From assembly GCF_014651075.1 (NCBI RefSeq), contig NZ_BMWE01000010.1:1-64000 (forward strand): DNA of 64,000 nt. The letters run 5' to 3'. This document shows positions 1 to 8,525 of this stretch, piece after piece. The stretch is from Streptomyces djakartensis (GTDB lineage: Bacteria; Actinomycetota; Actinomycetes; Streptomycetales; Streptomycetaceae). Under the pieces are notes generated by a model, which had not been told where the DNA came from, made no database searches, and saw only the letters and a list, made by a program, of their open reading frames with translations. The translations under genes and the position numbers were made by a program. Position 1 is the stretch's first letter; every line of letters starts with the position of its first letter.

Positions 1-964
1 GGCCGAGGGCCCGGGCGGGGCGTCCGCTGCTGCTGCGGCCGGCGCCGGGGGCGGGCTTGCCGGCCGGGCGGCCGTTGCGGCGGGTCTCGATCAGGCCGAC
101 GGCCCGTTCCGGAAGCCACGCCGAGGCCGTGCCGCTGTCGTCGGAACCGGAGCCGAAGAGGTGGGGGGCGAGCTGGGCCTGGAGGTCGGCCGGGTTGGGG
201 CGGGCCGTGGGGTCCATCTGCATACAGGACTCGATGAGCGGACGCAGCTCGTCCGGGAGGCCCTCCAGGTCCGGCCCCTCGCGCAGCAGCATGAAGACCG
301 TCTCCACCGGGTTGGCGCCGTGGAAGGGCGGGTGTCCGGTGGCGGCGAAGACCAGCATGGAGCCGAGGGAGAAGACGTCGCTCGCGCCCGTGACGCTGCG
401 GGAGTCCTTGGCCTGCTCGGGTGACATGTAGGCGGGCGTTCCGACGGCGACGTTCGTCATTGTCAAACGTGTGTTCGAAACGCCCGACGCGATCCCGAAG
501 TCGATCACCCGGGGGCCGTCCTCGACGACGAGGACGTTCGACGGCTTGAGGTCCCGGTGCACGAGCCCGGCACCGTGGATGGACTGGAGCGCCTCGGCCA
601 CACCGGCGGCCAGCCAGCGCACCGCCTGGGCCGGGAGCGGCCCGCACTCGTTCACTATCTCCTCGAGCGAGGGCGCGGGGACGTACGCGGTGGCCAGCCA
701 CGGCACGGCGGCGCGCGGGTCGGCGTCCACGACCGCGGCCGTGTAGAAGCCGGAGACGGCGCGGGCCGCCTCCACCTCACGCGTGAAGCGGACCCGGAAC
801 AGCTGGTCCTCCGCCAGCTCCGTCCGGACGGTCTTGATCGCCACCCGCCGGCCGGACGCCGAACGCGCGAGATAGACCAGCCCCATGCCGCCGGCCCCCA
901 GCCGTCCCAGCACCTCGAACGGCCCGATCCGCCGCGGATCGTGCTGCGTCAGCTGATCCACCAC
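1..964 (-). CDS. Serine/threonine protein kinase, N-terminal part (cut by window edge)
   Basis: Hanks-type kinase that phosphorylates Ser/Thr on target proteins. About 321 codons are visible; the C-terminal half lies beyond the window start. The glycine loop is at residues 22-33 (GAGGMG), the ATP-binding lysine is Lys44 (VAIK), the catalytic loop HRDLKPSN is at 136-143, DFG at 155-157, and the activation-segment GTPAYMSPEQ lies near 172-181. All catalytic residues are present, so it should be active. After the kinase domain the sequence becomes Ser/Arg/Gly/Pro-rich, as in the linker before the sensor region of such kinases. Start chosen: GTG at 964, with GGAGG 11 nt upstream; the next codon is also GTG. 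Whether a membrane segment and extracellular sensor follow cannot be seen. Confidence 0.93.
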   Translation of the reverse strand, partial: MVDQLTQHDPRRIGPFEVLGRLGAGGMGLVYLARSASGRRVAIKTVRTELAEDQLFRVRFTREVEAARAVSGFYTAAVVDADPRAAVPWLATAYVPAPSLEEIVNECGPLPAQAVRWLAAGVAEALQSIHGAGLVHRDLKPSNVLVVEDGPRVIDFGIASGVSNTRLTMTNVAVGTPAYMSPEQAKDSRSVTGASDVFSLGSMLVFAATGHPPFHGANPVETVFMLLREGPDLEGLPDELRPLIESCMQMDPTARPNPADLQAQLAPHLFGSGSDDSGTASAWLPERAVGLIETRRNGRPAGKPAPGAGRSSSGRPARALG

Positions 965-1156
965 TCTGCCTGCCACCTCCCCGTACGAGCCGCGCCAAGC
1001 CACATGTTCCACGCGACCCCGTGCAGCGTCTCACCACCGCACCGCCATGGCGGCACGCACCCCGATTCTTCCTGGCCGGAGCCGTGGTGGCGAACCCGGT
1101 GACAATTGGGGTGTCTCGGGGCAGAGGAGAGCAAACAATACCCAAACAGTGTCCGC

Positions 1157-1879
1157 TCAGCGGTGCAGCAGCGCGAAGGACGCCCCCTGATCGTCCGTGA
1201 CGACGGCGACCGTGCCGTACGAGGTCCCGAAAGGCGGGGCGTGCACCCGGCCGCCCAGCCGGGTCACGTCGTCCATCGCGGCCGGTACGTCCTCGACGGC
1301 GAAGTGGACGAGGAAGTGGGGCGGCATCTCGGCCGGGAAGACGTCGGAGACCGGGGCGCGGCCGAAGTCGGGGTCGGCGTCCGGCCCGAACAGGGCCTCC
1401 TGGAAGAGATCGCCGTAGAAGGCGTTGGCCGCCTCGGTGTCCCGCGCGTACAGCTCGGCCCAGGCGAAGGTGCCCGGCTCGTGCCGCCTGCCGAAGCCGG
1501 GGTGCTCGCCGGGCTGCCACAGCGCGAAGACGGCACCCTCGGGGTCGGTGACCAGGGCGGTCACACCCAGCTCCCCGGCCGGCACCGGCGACGAGATGAC
1601 CTGCCCGCCGGCCCCCCGGACGCGCCGGGCCAGGGCGGGGGCGTCCGGGGTCGCGAAGTACACGGTCCAGACGGTGGGCAGCCGGCCGTCCGTCTTGCGG
1701 ACCAGGGCGGCCACGGGTTCGCCGTCCTTCAGTGCCCGCGTGATGGAGCCGAACCAGTCCTCGAACGTCCACCCGAAAAGTTCACCGTAGAACCGCTTGC
1801 CCGCCTCGACGTCGGGAAGCTGCGCGTCCACCCAGCAGGGGACGCCCTCCGCGTACACCGATGCCCTGTTTTCGGCCAT
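1157..1879 (-). CDS. VOC family protein with two glyoxalase-like domains
   Basis: 240-residue protein made of two tandem vicinal-oxygen-chelate halves (about residues 10-115 and 125-240). Each half has the typical opening (VPCWVDAQLPDVEAGKRFYGELFGW; then FAWAELYARDTEAANAFYGDLF) and closing strand (TDPEGAVFALW; TDDQGASFALL). This arrangement occurs in Streptomyces resistance or housekeeping proteins of the hydroxylase/glyoxalase-like group, but the substrate cannot be told from sequence. ATG start at 1879. It is a single gene, facing away from the TetR gene that starts 122 bp further right. Confidence 0.88.
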   Translation of the reverse strand: MAENRASVYAEGVPCWVDAQLPDVEAGKRFYGELFGWTFEDWFGSITRALKDGEPVAALVRKTDGRLPTVWTVYFATPDAPALARRVRGAGGQVISSPVPAGELGVTALVTDPEGAVFALWQPGEHPGFGRRHEPGTFAWAELYARDTEAANAFYGDLFQEALFGPDADPDFGRAPVSDVFPAEMPPHFLVHFAVEDVPAAMDDVTRLGGRVHAPPFGTSYGTVAVVTDDQGASFALLHR

Positions 1880-2001
1880 GCCGCCAACGTAACCGCGACG
1901 GCCGCGGCCCGCAGACCAGGCACACCCGGCTCCGTACTTCCTCGCACCCCATTTGCAGTCGGCCGAATCGCGCCCCGATCCCGCCTCGGTAAGCTGACGT
2001 C

Positions 2002-2649
2002 ATGACAGGACAAGTGCGTACCGTCGACGGCCGCGTGGCCGGTCGGCGTGGGCAGGCGACCCGGCAGAAGCTGCTCGACTGCCTCAGCGAGATGCTCAGC
2101 TCCTCCCCCTACCGGGACGTCAAGGTCATCGATGTCGCCCGGAAGGCGGGGACTTCGCCCGCGACCTTCTACCAGTACTTCCCGGACGTCGAGGGCGCCG
2201 TCCTGGAGATCGCCGAGCAAATGGCGACCGAGGGCGCCGCGTTGACCGAGCTCCTGGAAGGCCGCTCCTGGGCCGGCAAGGCCGGCTGGCAGACGGCGCA
2301 GGAACTGGTCGACGGGTTTCTGGAGTTCTGGCGCCGGAACGACGCGATCCTCCGGGTCGTCGATCTCGGCGCCGCCGAGGGCGACAAGCGCTTCTACAAG
2401 CTCCGCATGAAGATCCTCAACTCGGTGAACAACTCCCTCGCGGACGCCGTCGCCGGGCTCCAGGCCAAGGGCAGGGTCGACAAGGACGTGAACCCGGCGG
2501 CCGTCGCCGGCTCGCTGGTCGCGATGCTCGCGGCCGTCGCCTCCCACCAGAAGGGCTTCTCCTCCTGGGGCGTGAAGCAGGCCGAACTGAAGCCGAACCT
2601 CGCGATGTTGGTGCACCTGGGCGTCACGGGCAGGAAGCCCACGAAGTAG
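2002..2649 (+). CDS. TetR family transcriptional regulator (candidate master regulator of the acyl-catabolism regulon)
   Basis: 215-residue TetR protein. The N-terminal helix-turn-helix spans about residues 17-65 (RQKLLDCLSEMLSS ... VARKAGTSPATFYQYF), and a long all-helical ligand and dimerisation domain follows. It is divergent from the VOC gene. It is the only stand-alone TetR gene near the cluster whose transcription units each carry a 19-bp palindrome, so I infer that it controls them, probably as a repressor released by a CoA thioester. Its own promoter region (1988-2003) holds TGACGTCATGACA, which resembles operator half sites but has different spacing, so autoregulation is uncertain. 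ATG at 2002; no good Shine-Dalgarno sequence, so the mRNA may be leaderless. Confidence 0.9.
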   Translation: MTGQVRTVDGRVAGRRGQATRQKLLDCLSEMLSSSPYRDVKVIDVARKAGTSPATFYQYFPDVEGAVLEIAEQMATEGAALTELLEGRSWAGKAGWQTAQELVDGFLEFWRRNDAILRVVDLGAAEGDKRFYKLRMKILNSVNNSLADAVAGLQAKGRVDKDVNPAAVAGSLVAMLAAVASHQKGFSSWGVKQAELKPNLAMLVHLGVTGRKPTK

Positions 2650-2652
2650 CCC

Positions 2653-2676
2653 GGCCCGGCGAGCCCGGCCCTTTTT
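2653..2676 (+). terminator. Probable intrinsic terminator of the TetR gene
   Basis: GGCCCGG (2653-2659) pairs with CCCGGCC (2664-2670) with one internal mismatch, and is followed by CTTTTT. It starts 4 nt after the TetR stop codon, and T-tracts are rare in this genome. Confidence 0.55.
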
Positions 2677-2764
2677 CCGTACCGAAGTCCTGTCTGGCAG
2701 GCGGCGGTCCACCCGAGTGGGCCGCCGCCTGTGCTTTTCGCCGCCTGCGCCGTGTTCCCACTGC

Positions 2765-3235
2765 TCACCGCCGCACGATCCGGAACACCCGGATCTCCCG
2801 GTCCACCCGCGCCTGGTACGCCGCGTACGGCGGCCAGAACGCCAGCACCGCCTGCCACGCCGCCGCCCGCTCCCGCCCCCGCAGCAGCCGGGCCGTCACC
2901 GGGATGTCCTGGCCCTTCCAGCTGATCTCGGCGTCCGGGTGGGCCAGCAGGTTGTGGCTCCAGGCGGGGTGCCCCGGCCGTCCGAAGTTGGACCCGACCA
3001 GGATCCAGCCGCGTCCGCCGTCCTCCGGCATACAGGCCAGCGGCGTGCGGCGGGCCCGCCCGCTGCGCGCCCCGGTCGAGGTCAGCACCACACCCGGCAG
3101 GAGCTGCGCGCTGAGCAGCACCTTTCCTCGCGTGAGCCGGTGCACGGCCCGGTCGAGAGCCGGGAAGACATGGGGTGCGACCCGCGCGAACCCCGGGGTG
3201 GACGACACCTTCTGCACGAACCGCACGCCCCTCAT
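2765..3235 (-). CDS. Deazaflavin (F420)-type nitroreductase family oxidoreductase
   Basis: 156-residue protein of the split beta-barrel Ddn-like family, which uses F420H2 to reduce quinones, enones or nitro compounds. Family marks are LTSTGARSGRARRTPLACMP, the phosphate-binding region around residues 52-70, and GWILVGSNFGRPGHPAWSHNLLAHPDAEISW (78-106). The start codon overlaps the stop of the upstream acyl-CoA dehydrogenase (ATGA), so the two are translationally coupled and presumably act on the same substrate. The acyl-CoA dehydrogenase, and thus this gene, lies behind one copy of the 19-bp operator. No transmembrane segment seen. Confidence 0.85.
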   Translation of the reverse strand: MRGVRFVQKVSSTPGFARVAPHVFPALDRAVHRLTRGKVLLSAQLLPGVVLTSTGARSGRARRTPLACMPEDGGRGWILVGSNFGRPGHPAWSHNLLAHPDAEISWKGQDIPVTARLLRGRERAAAWQAVLAFWPPYAAYQARVDREIRVFRIVRR

Positions 3236-4422
3236 CGGCCGGCCTCCTCGAAGACGTGCGCCGCGTCGGCGGCGTGCGCCCGCAGCCGGTGCACCGGCCC
3301 GAACAGCAGCTCGTCGCCCGCGGCACGCTTGAAGTACAGGTGAACCTCGTGCTCCCAGGTGAAACCGATGCCGCCGTGCAGCTGGATCCCCTCGGCGGCG
3401 GCCGCGGCGAGCGCCTCGAGGGCCTGGGCGAGGGCGAGCCCACCGGCCTGCTCCCCGTGGCCTTCCCGGGCGGCGGCCCAGGCCGCGTAGTACGCCGCCG
3501 AGCGGGCCGCCCGCACCCGCACGTACACGTCGGCCAGCCGATGCTTGACCGCCTGGAAGGACCCGACCGGCCGCCCGAACTGCTCGCGCTGCCCCACGTA
3601 CCCCACGGTCCGCTCCAGCACCCGGTCGGCGGCTCCCACGGCCTCGGCGGCCAGACAGGCGGCAGCGGTGGCGCCCAGCCGGGCGAGGGCGGGCAGGACG
3701 TCCCCGTCGTCCCGCCCGAGCAACTCACCTTCCACGTCCCTCAGTTGCACGCGTCCCTGTGGACGGGTCGCGTCCAGCGCGGTCTGCCGTACGCGGGTGA
3801 GCCCGGCCGCGTCGCCGCGTACGAGGAAGAGCAGGACACGGGAGCGGGCGAACCCCCCGGCGTGCGCGGCGACCAGGAGGAGCTGCGCGCTGTGCCCGTC
3901 GAGGACCTGCTCGACCTGCCCGTACAGCCGCCAGCCACCGTCCGCCCACCGGGCCTGCACGCCCCCGGCCCGTCCGCCGCCCGCCCACTCACCGCTGCGG
4001 TCGTGGCCGGTGAGCGCGAGCGCGGTGGCGAGGGCGGGGCCCGGTACGGCGAGGGCGGCGGTGAGCCCGCCGGAGGCGATGCGGGTGAGAAGGCCGGACC
4101 GCTGGGCACCGGTGCCGAGGGCGAGCAGCAGGGGTGCCGTGAGCACGGCCGTGGTGAGCAGGGGCGAGGGGGCCAGCGCCCGGCCCGTCTCCTCGCAGGC
4201 CAGGGCCAGCTCGGTGACCGAGCAGCCGACACCGCCGTAGGTCTCCGGGAGTGCCAGTCCGGGCAGGCCGAGCTGTTCGGCGAGGGCGGTCCACAGGGCC
4301 GGGTCGTGCCCGGCCGGGGTGTCGACGGCGGCCCGCAGCTCCTCGGGGCCGCACCGCTTGCCGAGCAGTTCGCGCAGGGTGCGGCGGATCTCGTCCTGTT
4401 CGGCGGTGAAGCGGGCGTCCAT
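3232..4422 (-). CDS. Acyl-CoA dehydrogenase
   Basis: 396-residue FAD-dependent acyl-CoA dehydrogenase that oxidises an acyl-CoA to the 2-enoyl-CoA. N-terminal helical domain about 1-115, beta domain about 116-220, C-terminal helical domain about 220-396 with REQFGRPVGSFQAVKHRLAD and the GGIGFTWEHEVHLYFKRA segment. That last motif is typical of actinobacterial FadE chains that work as one half of a heterotetramer with another dehydrogenase. ATG at 4422; operator copy at 4440-4458 just upstream. First gene of a two-gene unit with the deazaflavin reductase. Which of the other dehydrogenases in the cluster is its partner, if any, is unknown. Confidence 0.92.
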   Translation of the reverse strand: MDARFTAEQDEIRRTLRELLGKRCGPEELRAAVDTPAGHDPALWTALAEQLGLPGLALPETYGGVGCSVTELALACEETGRALAPSPLLTTAVLTAPLLLALGTGAQRSGLLTRIASGGLTAALAVPGPALATALALTGHDRSGEWAGGGRAGGVQARWADGGWRLYGQVEQVLDGHSAQLLLVAAHAGGFARSRVLLFLVRGDAAGLTRVRQTALDATRPQGRVQLRDVEGELLGRDDGDVLPALARLGATAAACLAAEAVGAADRVLERTVGYVGQREQFGRPVGSFQAVKHRLADVYVRVRAARSAAYYAAWAAAREGHGEQAGGLALAQALEALAAAAAEGIQLHGGIGFTWEHEVHLYFKRAAGDELLFGPVHRLRAHAADAAHVFEEAGR

Positions 4423-4439
4423 GGGGGTACCACCTCCGC

Positions 4440-4458
4440 ATCTGACGGTGCGTCATAT
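4440..4458. promoter_or_regulatory. Operator copy 1 (19-bp palindrome)
   Basis: ATCTGACGGTGCGTCATAT, 18 bp upstream of the acyl-CoA dehydrogenase ATG. The left half is perfect and the right half is degenerate at the last positions. One of nine copies with consensus ATCTGACGnnCCGTCAGAT. Confidence 0.75.
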
Positions 4459-4511
4459 TAGGGCGGAGGGGCGGGGAAGCCCAGAGCCCCGGCGCGCTTG
4501 TGGGCGGCGAT

Positions 4512-4530
4512 ATCTGATGTACCGTCAGAT
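4512..4530. promoter_or_regulatory. Operator copy 2 (19-bp palindrome)
   Basis: ATCTGATGTACCGTCAGAT, ending 2 nt before the ATG of the lipid-transfer protein gene. There is no room for a ribosome binding site, so that gene is probably transcribed leaderless and the bound regulator would sit on the promoter. Confidence 0.82.
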
Positions 4531-4532
4531 TC

Positions 4533-5705
4533 ATGGTTGCCCGGAGGAAAGTGGCCGTCGTCGGCGTGGCCCTCTCGGACTGCGGCCGGGTGGACGACGC
4601 GACCCCGTACGCCCTGCACGCCCAGGCGGCCCGCCGCGCCCTGGCCGACGCGGGTCTCGACCGGTCCCTGGTCGACGGCTTCGCCTCCGCCGGGCTGGGC
4701 ACCCTGGCGCCCGTCGAGGTCGCCGAGTACCTGGGCCTGCGTCCCGCCTGGGTCGACTCCACCTCGGTCGGTGGTTCCGCCTGGGAGGTCATGGCCGCCC
4801 ACGCGGCGGACGCGATCGCGGCCGGGCACGCGCGCGTGGTGCTGCTGGCCTACGGCTCGACGGCCCGCGCCGACATCCGCGCCGGCCGCCGTACCGGCAC
4901 GCTGTCCTTCGGCAGCCGCGGCCCCCTGCAGTTCGAGGCCCCGTACGGCCACACCCTGATCGCCAAGTACGCCATGGCGGCCCGCCGCCACATGACCGAG
5001 TACGGCACGACGATCGAACAGCTGGCACAGGTGGCGGTCCAGGCGCGGGCCAACGCGGCCCTCAACCCGGAGGCGATGTTCCGCACCCCGGTCACGGTGG
5101 ACGAGGTCCTGGCCGGCCCCATGATCGCGGAACCCTTCACCAAGCTGCACTGCTGCGTCCGCTCCGACGGCGGGGCGGCGGTGCTGCTGGCGGCGGAGGA
5201 GTACGTACGGGACTGCCGTACGGCACCGGTGTGGGTGCTGGGGACCGGGGAGTACGTCTCGCACGCCGCCATGTCCGAGTGGCCGGACTTCACGGTCTCC
5301 CCGGCGGCGGTGAGCGGCCGGCTGGCCTTCGAGCGGGCGGGTGTGCGGCCGGACGAGATGGACCTCGCGGAGATCTACGACGCGTTCACCTACATGACGC
5401 TGGTGACGCTGGAGGACCTCGGCTTCTGCGGGAAGGGCGAGGGCGGCGCGTTCGTGGAGCAGGGGCGGCTGCGGGTCGGGGGCGGGGAGCTGCCGGTGAA
5501 CACCGACGGGGGCGGGCTGTCGGCTCAGCACCCGGGGATGCGGGGGTTGTTCCTGCTGGTGGAGGCGGTGCGGCAGCTACGGGGAGAGGCGGGCGGAGAC
5601 CGGCAGGTGCGGCGGGGGGACGGGGCTCTGCCGCGACTGGCGGTGGCGTCGGGTACGGGCGGATGGTTCTGCTCCTCGGGGACGGTGGTGCTGGGCGCGG
5701 GGTGA
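4533..5705 (+). CDS. Thiolase-fold lipid-transfer protein (SCP-x/Ltp2-like)
   Basis: 390-residue thiolase-superfamily protein related to lipid-transfer proteins/SCP-x thiolases. In actinobacterial steroid degraders, Ltp2 proteins of this type act with a DUF35 partner as retro-aldolases that cut side chains from CoA thioesters. The place where degradative thiolases carry the nucleophilic cysteine reads GGSAW (residues 80-84), so classical thiolysis looks unlikely. The C-terminal part keeps the PVNTDGGGLSAQHPG segment. A DUF35 protein is encoded at 8526-8927 under the same operator type. The ATG follows the operator by 2 nt. Function as aldolase is inferred from family and context; the substrate is unknown. 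Confidence 0.87.
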   Translation: MVARRKVAVVGVALSDCGRVDDATPYALHAQAARRALADAGLDRSLVDGFASAGLGTLAPVEVAEYLGLRPAWVDSTSVGGSAWEVMAAHAADAIAAGHARVVLLAYGSTARADIRAGRRTGTLSFGSRGPLQFEAPYGHTLIAKYAMAARRHMTEYGTTIEQLAQVAVQARANAALNPEAMFRTPVTVDEVLAGPMIAEPFTKLHCCVRSDGGAAVLLAAEEYVRDCRTAPVWVLGTGEYVSHAAMSEWPDFTVSPAAVSGRLAFERAGVRPDEMDLAEIYDAFTYMTLVTLEDLGFCGKGEGGAFVEQGRLRVGGGELPVNTDGGGLSAQHPGMRGLFLLVEAVRQLRGEAGGDRQVRRGDGALPRLAVASGTGGWFCSSGTVVLGAG

Positions 5706-5823
5706 CCCGGCTGGGCTGGTGGACGGACCGGGGTCGGGGGGAACACCGGGGGCCCACAGGGGTGTTGAGAAGTTCCGAACGCCGAACCGCCTTGTCGCGA
5801 CCGCCTTGCAGAAGGAGACCGGA

Positions 5824-6249
5824 ATGGCCCTGACCCGCGAAGAGCGTGAGCAGTTCCTGGCCGAGCCCCACATCGCCGCACTGGCCGTCGACGCGGGACC
5901 GGGCCGGGCCCCGCTGACCGTGCCGATCTGGTACCAGTACGAGCCGGGCGGCGACATCTGGATCATGACCGGCCTCGACTCCCGCAAGAACGAGCTGATC
6001 AGCGCGGCGGGCCGGTTCTCGCTGATGGTGGACCGGCTGGAGCCCACCATCAGGTACGTGTCGGTCGAGGGCCCGGTCGTCGACACCTCCCCCGCCACCC
6101 TGGACCAGCTCCGGGAGATCTCGGCGCGCTACCTGCCGGCCGAGAGGGTCGAGGGCTATGTCGACTACTCCTGGAAGAACCACGGCGAGATGGTGGTGCT
6201 TCGCATGCGGCCCGAGCGGTGGGTGTCGTCGGACCTCGGGCAGGTCTGA
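5824..6249 (+). CDS. Pyridoxamine 5'-phosphate oxidase family (split-barrel flavin) protein
   Basis: 141-residue PPOX-class protein, F420- or FMN-binding split barrel, probably a small oxidoreductase. Visible marks: MALTREEREQFLAEPHIAALAV, APLTVPIWYQYEPGGDIWIMTGLDSRKNELI and the closing WKNHGEMVVLRMRPERW. The start is the ATG at 5824 because it has a good ribosome binding site (AGAAGGAGACCGGA) and matches the family's beginning; the open frame further upstream has no such support. It lies 24 bp before the next gene, in the same direction, and no operator copy is seen in front of it. Confidence 0.85.
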   Translation: MALTREEREQFLAEPHIAALAVDAGPGRAPLTVPIWYQYEPGGDIWIMTGLDSRKNELISAAGRFSLMVDRLEPTIRYVSVEGPVVDTSPATLDQLREISARYLPAERVEGYVDYSWKNHGEMVVLRMRPERWVSSDLGQV

Positions 6250-6273
6250 CGAGCCCCGGGTGACAATCGGGGG

Positions 6274-6939
6274 ATGGCTACCGATCTTCACCAGCTGCTG
6301 AGGTCCCTGCGGGTCTGGGACCCGGAGGTCACCGAGCTGCCGCCCTTCGACCCCGGGGCCGCCCCCGTCACCCCGCTGGAGCTCTTCACCGAGTGGTTCG
6401 CGGCGGCGGTGGCCGCCGGGCAGTGCGAGCCGCACACCATGTCGCTGGCGACCTCGGACGAGTCCGGCCTGCCCGACGTGCGGATCGTGATGCTGCACGG
6501 CGCCGACGAGACCGGCTGGTCCTTCGCGTCCCACGCCGGCAGCCGCAAGGGCCGCCACCTCGCCGCCCGCCCGTACGCCGCGCTCGGCTTCTACTGGCCG
6601 GTGCTGGGCCGGCAGGTGCGGGTGCGCGGCCCCGTGTCGGCGGCCCCGTCGGCCGACGCCCAGGGCGACCTCCACGCCCGCTCGACGGGCGCGCTGGCGG
6701 CGGCCCTGACCGGGCGGCAGAGCGAGGTCCTCGGCTCGGTGGAGGAGCTGGTACGCGCCTCCGAGGCGGCCTGGGAGCGGGCCGCGCGGGAGCCCGATGC
6801 ACCGGTGCCGTCCTGGACGCTGTACCGGCTGCGGGCCGAGGAGGTGGAGTTCTTCCAGGGCGACGAGGCGCGGCGGCATGTGCGGCTTCGCTACCGGCGC
6901 GCGGAGGAGGGGTGGACGCGGGAACTGCTGTGGCCCTGA
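6274..6939 (+). CDS. PdxH-like pyridoxal 5'-phosphate oxidase family protein
   Basis: 221-residue relative of pyridoxine/pyridoxamine 5'-phosphate oxidase: residues 40-110 contain SLATSDESGLPDVRIVMLHG and the FASHAGSRKGRHLAARPYAALGFYWPVLGRQVRVRG segment, and the C-terminal region ends VEFFQGDEARRHVRLRYRR. A second, closer PdxH is encoded at 54251-54919, so this one may be a paralogue with another flavin-dependent role. The C-terminal EFWQ..R.R..R.. signature of PdxH is changed to EFFQGDEARRHVRL. Confidence 0.85.
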   Translation: MATDLHQLLRSLRVWDPEVTELPPFDPGAAPVTPLELFTEWFAAAVAAGQCEPHTMSLATSDESGLPDVRIVMLHGADETGWSFASHAGSRKGRHLAARPYAALGFYWPVLGRQVRVRGPVSAAPSADAQGDLHARSTGALAAALTGRQSEVLGSVEELVRASEAAWERAAREPDAPVPSWTLYRLRAEEVEFFQGDEARRHVRLRYRRAEEGWTRELLWP

Positions 6940-6949
6940 GCGCGCCCCG

Positions 6950-7843
6950 CTACCCGGCCCTCGGCGTGAAGTCGTACACCGCGAAGTCCGCCACCGGCCG
7001 GTATCCGATCCGCTGGTAGAGGCCGTTGCTGGTCGGGTTGGCCAGGTCGGTGAAGAGGACCACCTCCCGCGCCCCGGCGGCCAGGGCGGCGCGGCTGACC
7101 TCGGCCGTGGCGGCGCCCGCGTAGCCGCGGCCGCGGTGGTGGGGCGGGGTGTAGACGGGGGCGACGCGGGTCTGGCCGGCGACCTGGGGTGTCGTCCCGG
7201 CCATGGCGACGGGGGCGCCGTCGGGGGTCACCCAGAGGGTGATGCCGCCGTGGGCGATGCGGGCGTCCGCCCACTCCTCGGCGTCCCGGACGGTGCCCGC
7301 GCCGACGGCCTCCGCGAACTCCTCGTGCCAGTGGACGAGGAGTTCGCGGTCCGACTCGACGGCGGTCCGGGGCCCGCCCGGCGGCAGCGGCCGGGGCACG
7401 TTCAGGGTGCCGAGCCGGTAGAGCCGCTGGCGCTGGCGGAGTACGGCCGTGGCTCCCGTGTGCCGCCGCCAGGCCTCGACGAAGGCGCCGGCCGTGTCCC
7501 GGTCGGCGCTCACACCGGGCAGGGGCCGCCCGAGTGCGGCCAGCCGCGCGGCCAGGGTGCCGGCCTCCTCGGCGGTCAGCGAGGTGAGGTTCAGCCAGTG
7601 CGGGGGCGTGCGGAAGAACGCCGCCCGGACCGTCCCGTCCCGCTCCAGGACGCCGAACTCCGGTATGCCGTCGCCGTACACGTGCGGTCCACGGGTGCGC
7701 AGCGTCTCCGTGACGGTCAACGGGACGGTGTGCAGCGCGGGTCGGGAGCGCAGGAAGCCGTCGGCGCGGGTCAGGAAGTCGTCGAGGCCGTGGGTGAGGT
7801 GCCAGGTGGCGGAGGGCATGCCCCATGGTGCCGCGTCCCGCAC
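6950..7843 (-). CDS. GNAT family N-acetyltransferase
   Basis: 297-residue acetyltransferase. The C-terminal GNAT domain (about 150-297) has the acetyl-CoA binding loop near HHRGRGYAGAATAEVSRAAL and the terminal NPTSNGLYQRIGYRPV strand-helix. The N-terminal half is the partner domain found in two-domain GNATs. GTG start at 7843 chosen for GGAGG 7 nt upstream; an ATG at 7819 is possible. It follows the next GNAT gene by 15 bp on the same strand. Substrate unknown. It runs convergently with the PdxH-like gene, 10 bp apart. Confidence 0.85.
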   Translation of the reverse strand: MRDAAPWGMPSATWHLTHGLDDFLTRADGFLRSRPALHTVPLTVTETLRTRGPHVYGDGIPEFGVLERDGTVRAAFFRTPPHWLNLTSLTAEEAGTLAARLAALGRPLPGVSADRDTAGAFVEAWRRHTGATAVLRQRQRLYRLGTLNVPRPLPPGGPRTAVESDRELLVHWHEEFAEAVGAGTVRDAEEWADARIAHGGITLWVTPDGAPVAMAGTTPQVAGQTRVAPVYTPPHHRGRGYAGAATAEVSRAALAAGAREVVLFTDLANPTSNGLYQRIGYRPVADFAVYDFTPRAG

Positions 7844-7858
7844 GGGTACGCCTCCGTA

Positions 7859-8479
7859 TTACGCGCCGGACCCCGGGTACCCGTCCGGCTCCGGGTCCGT
7901 CGCCAGGCGCGCGTGCAGGTGGGCGTCGCGGAAGGCGTCGTGCCGGTCCTCCTGGAAGATCGCCCCGCGCAGGGTGCCCTCGTACGCGAAGCCGCACCGC
8001 TCGGCGATCCGGCACGAGACGTCGTGGCCGACGGCGTGGTCCAGCTCCAGTCGATGCAGGCCGAGTTCCGTCAGCGCCCAGCGGGTGGCGAGCAGCAGGG
8101 CCCGGGTGGCGACGCCCTGGCCGCGGGCCTCGGGCAGCACCCAGTAGCCGACGCGGGCGGACTTCAGGTGGTACTTGATCTCGTTGACGCCGATGTGGCC
8201 CAGGGCCGTACCGCTGCGCGCGTCGGCGACCCGGAACGACATCGACGTGCCCTCCGCCGCGCTCTGGGCCCGCGCGAGCAGCGACTCCCTGGCGCTCTTG
8301 AGGTCCGTGACCGGCCGCAGCGGGGTGTTCCAGCGCCGGAACTCCGGATCCCGCAGGCCGCGCAGCCACGTCTCGACGTCGGAGCCGGACGCCGCGTCCC
8401 AGGGGCGCAGGTGAAGGCCGAGGCCGTGCGGTTCCGGGGGCGGGGGGCCGGTGCGGGACCGGTCGTGTATCGGGGGCAT
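7859..8479 (-). CDS. GNAT family N-acetyltransferase (RimJ/RimL type)
   Basis: 206-residue acetyltransferase resembling ribosomal-protein or antibiotic acetyltransferases: RVGYWVLPEARGQGVATRALLLATRWAL holds the acetyl-CoA pyrophosphate loop, and LHRLELDHAVGHDVSCRIAERCGFAYEGTLRGA is the conserved end of the fold. It is the first gene of a two-GNAT unit and is followed 15 bp later by the second. No operator of the catabolic regulon lies in front, so the pair is probably a bystander. Confidence 0.88.
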   Translation of the reverse strand: MPPIHDRSRTGPPPPEPHGLGLHLRPWDAASGSDVETWLRGLRDPEFRRWNTPLRPVTDLKSARESLLARAQSAAEGTSMSFRVADARSGTALGHIGVNEIKYHLKSARVGYWVLPEARGQGVATRALLLATRWALTELGLHRLELDHAVGHDVSCRIAERCGFAYEGTLRGAIFQEDRHDAFRDAHLHARLATDPEPDGYPGSGA

Positions 8480-8525
8480 GGGGACATTGAAGCGGGTGGG
8501 GCGGCGCCGTTCACCCGAGTTCGGC

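Noticed and set aside
1988..2003. TGACGTCATGACA before the TetR gene as a tenth operator
   Set aside because: Half sites resemble the operator but the spacing and centre differ; kept only as a weak autoregulation hint.
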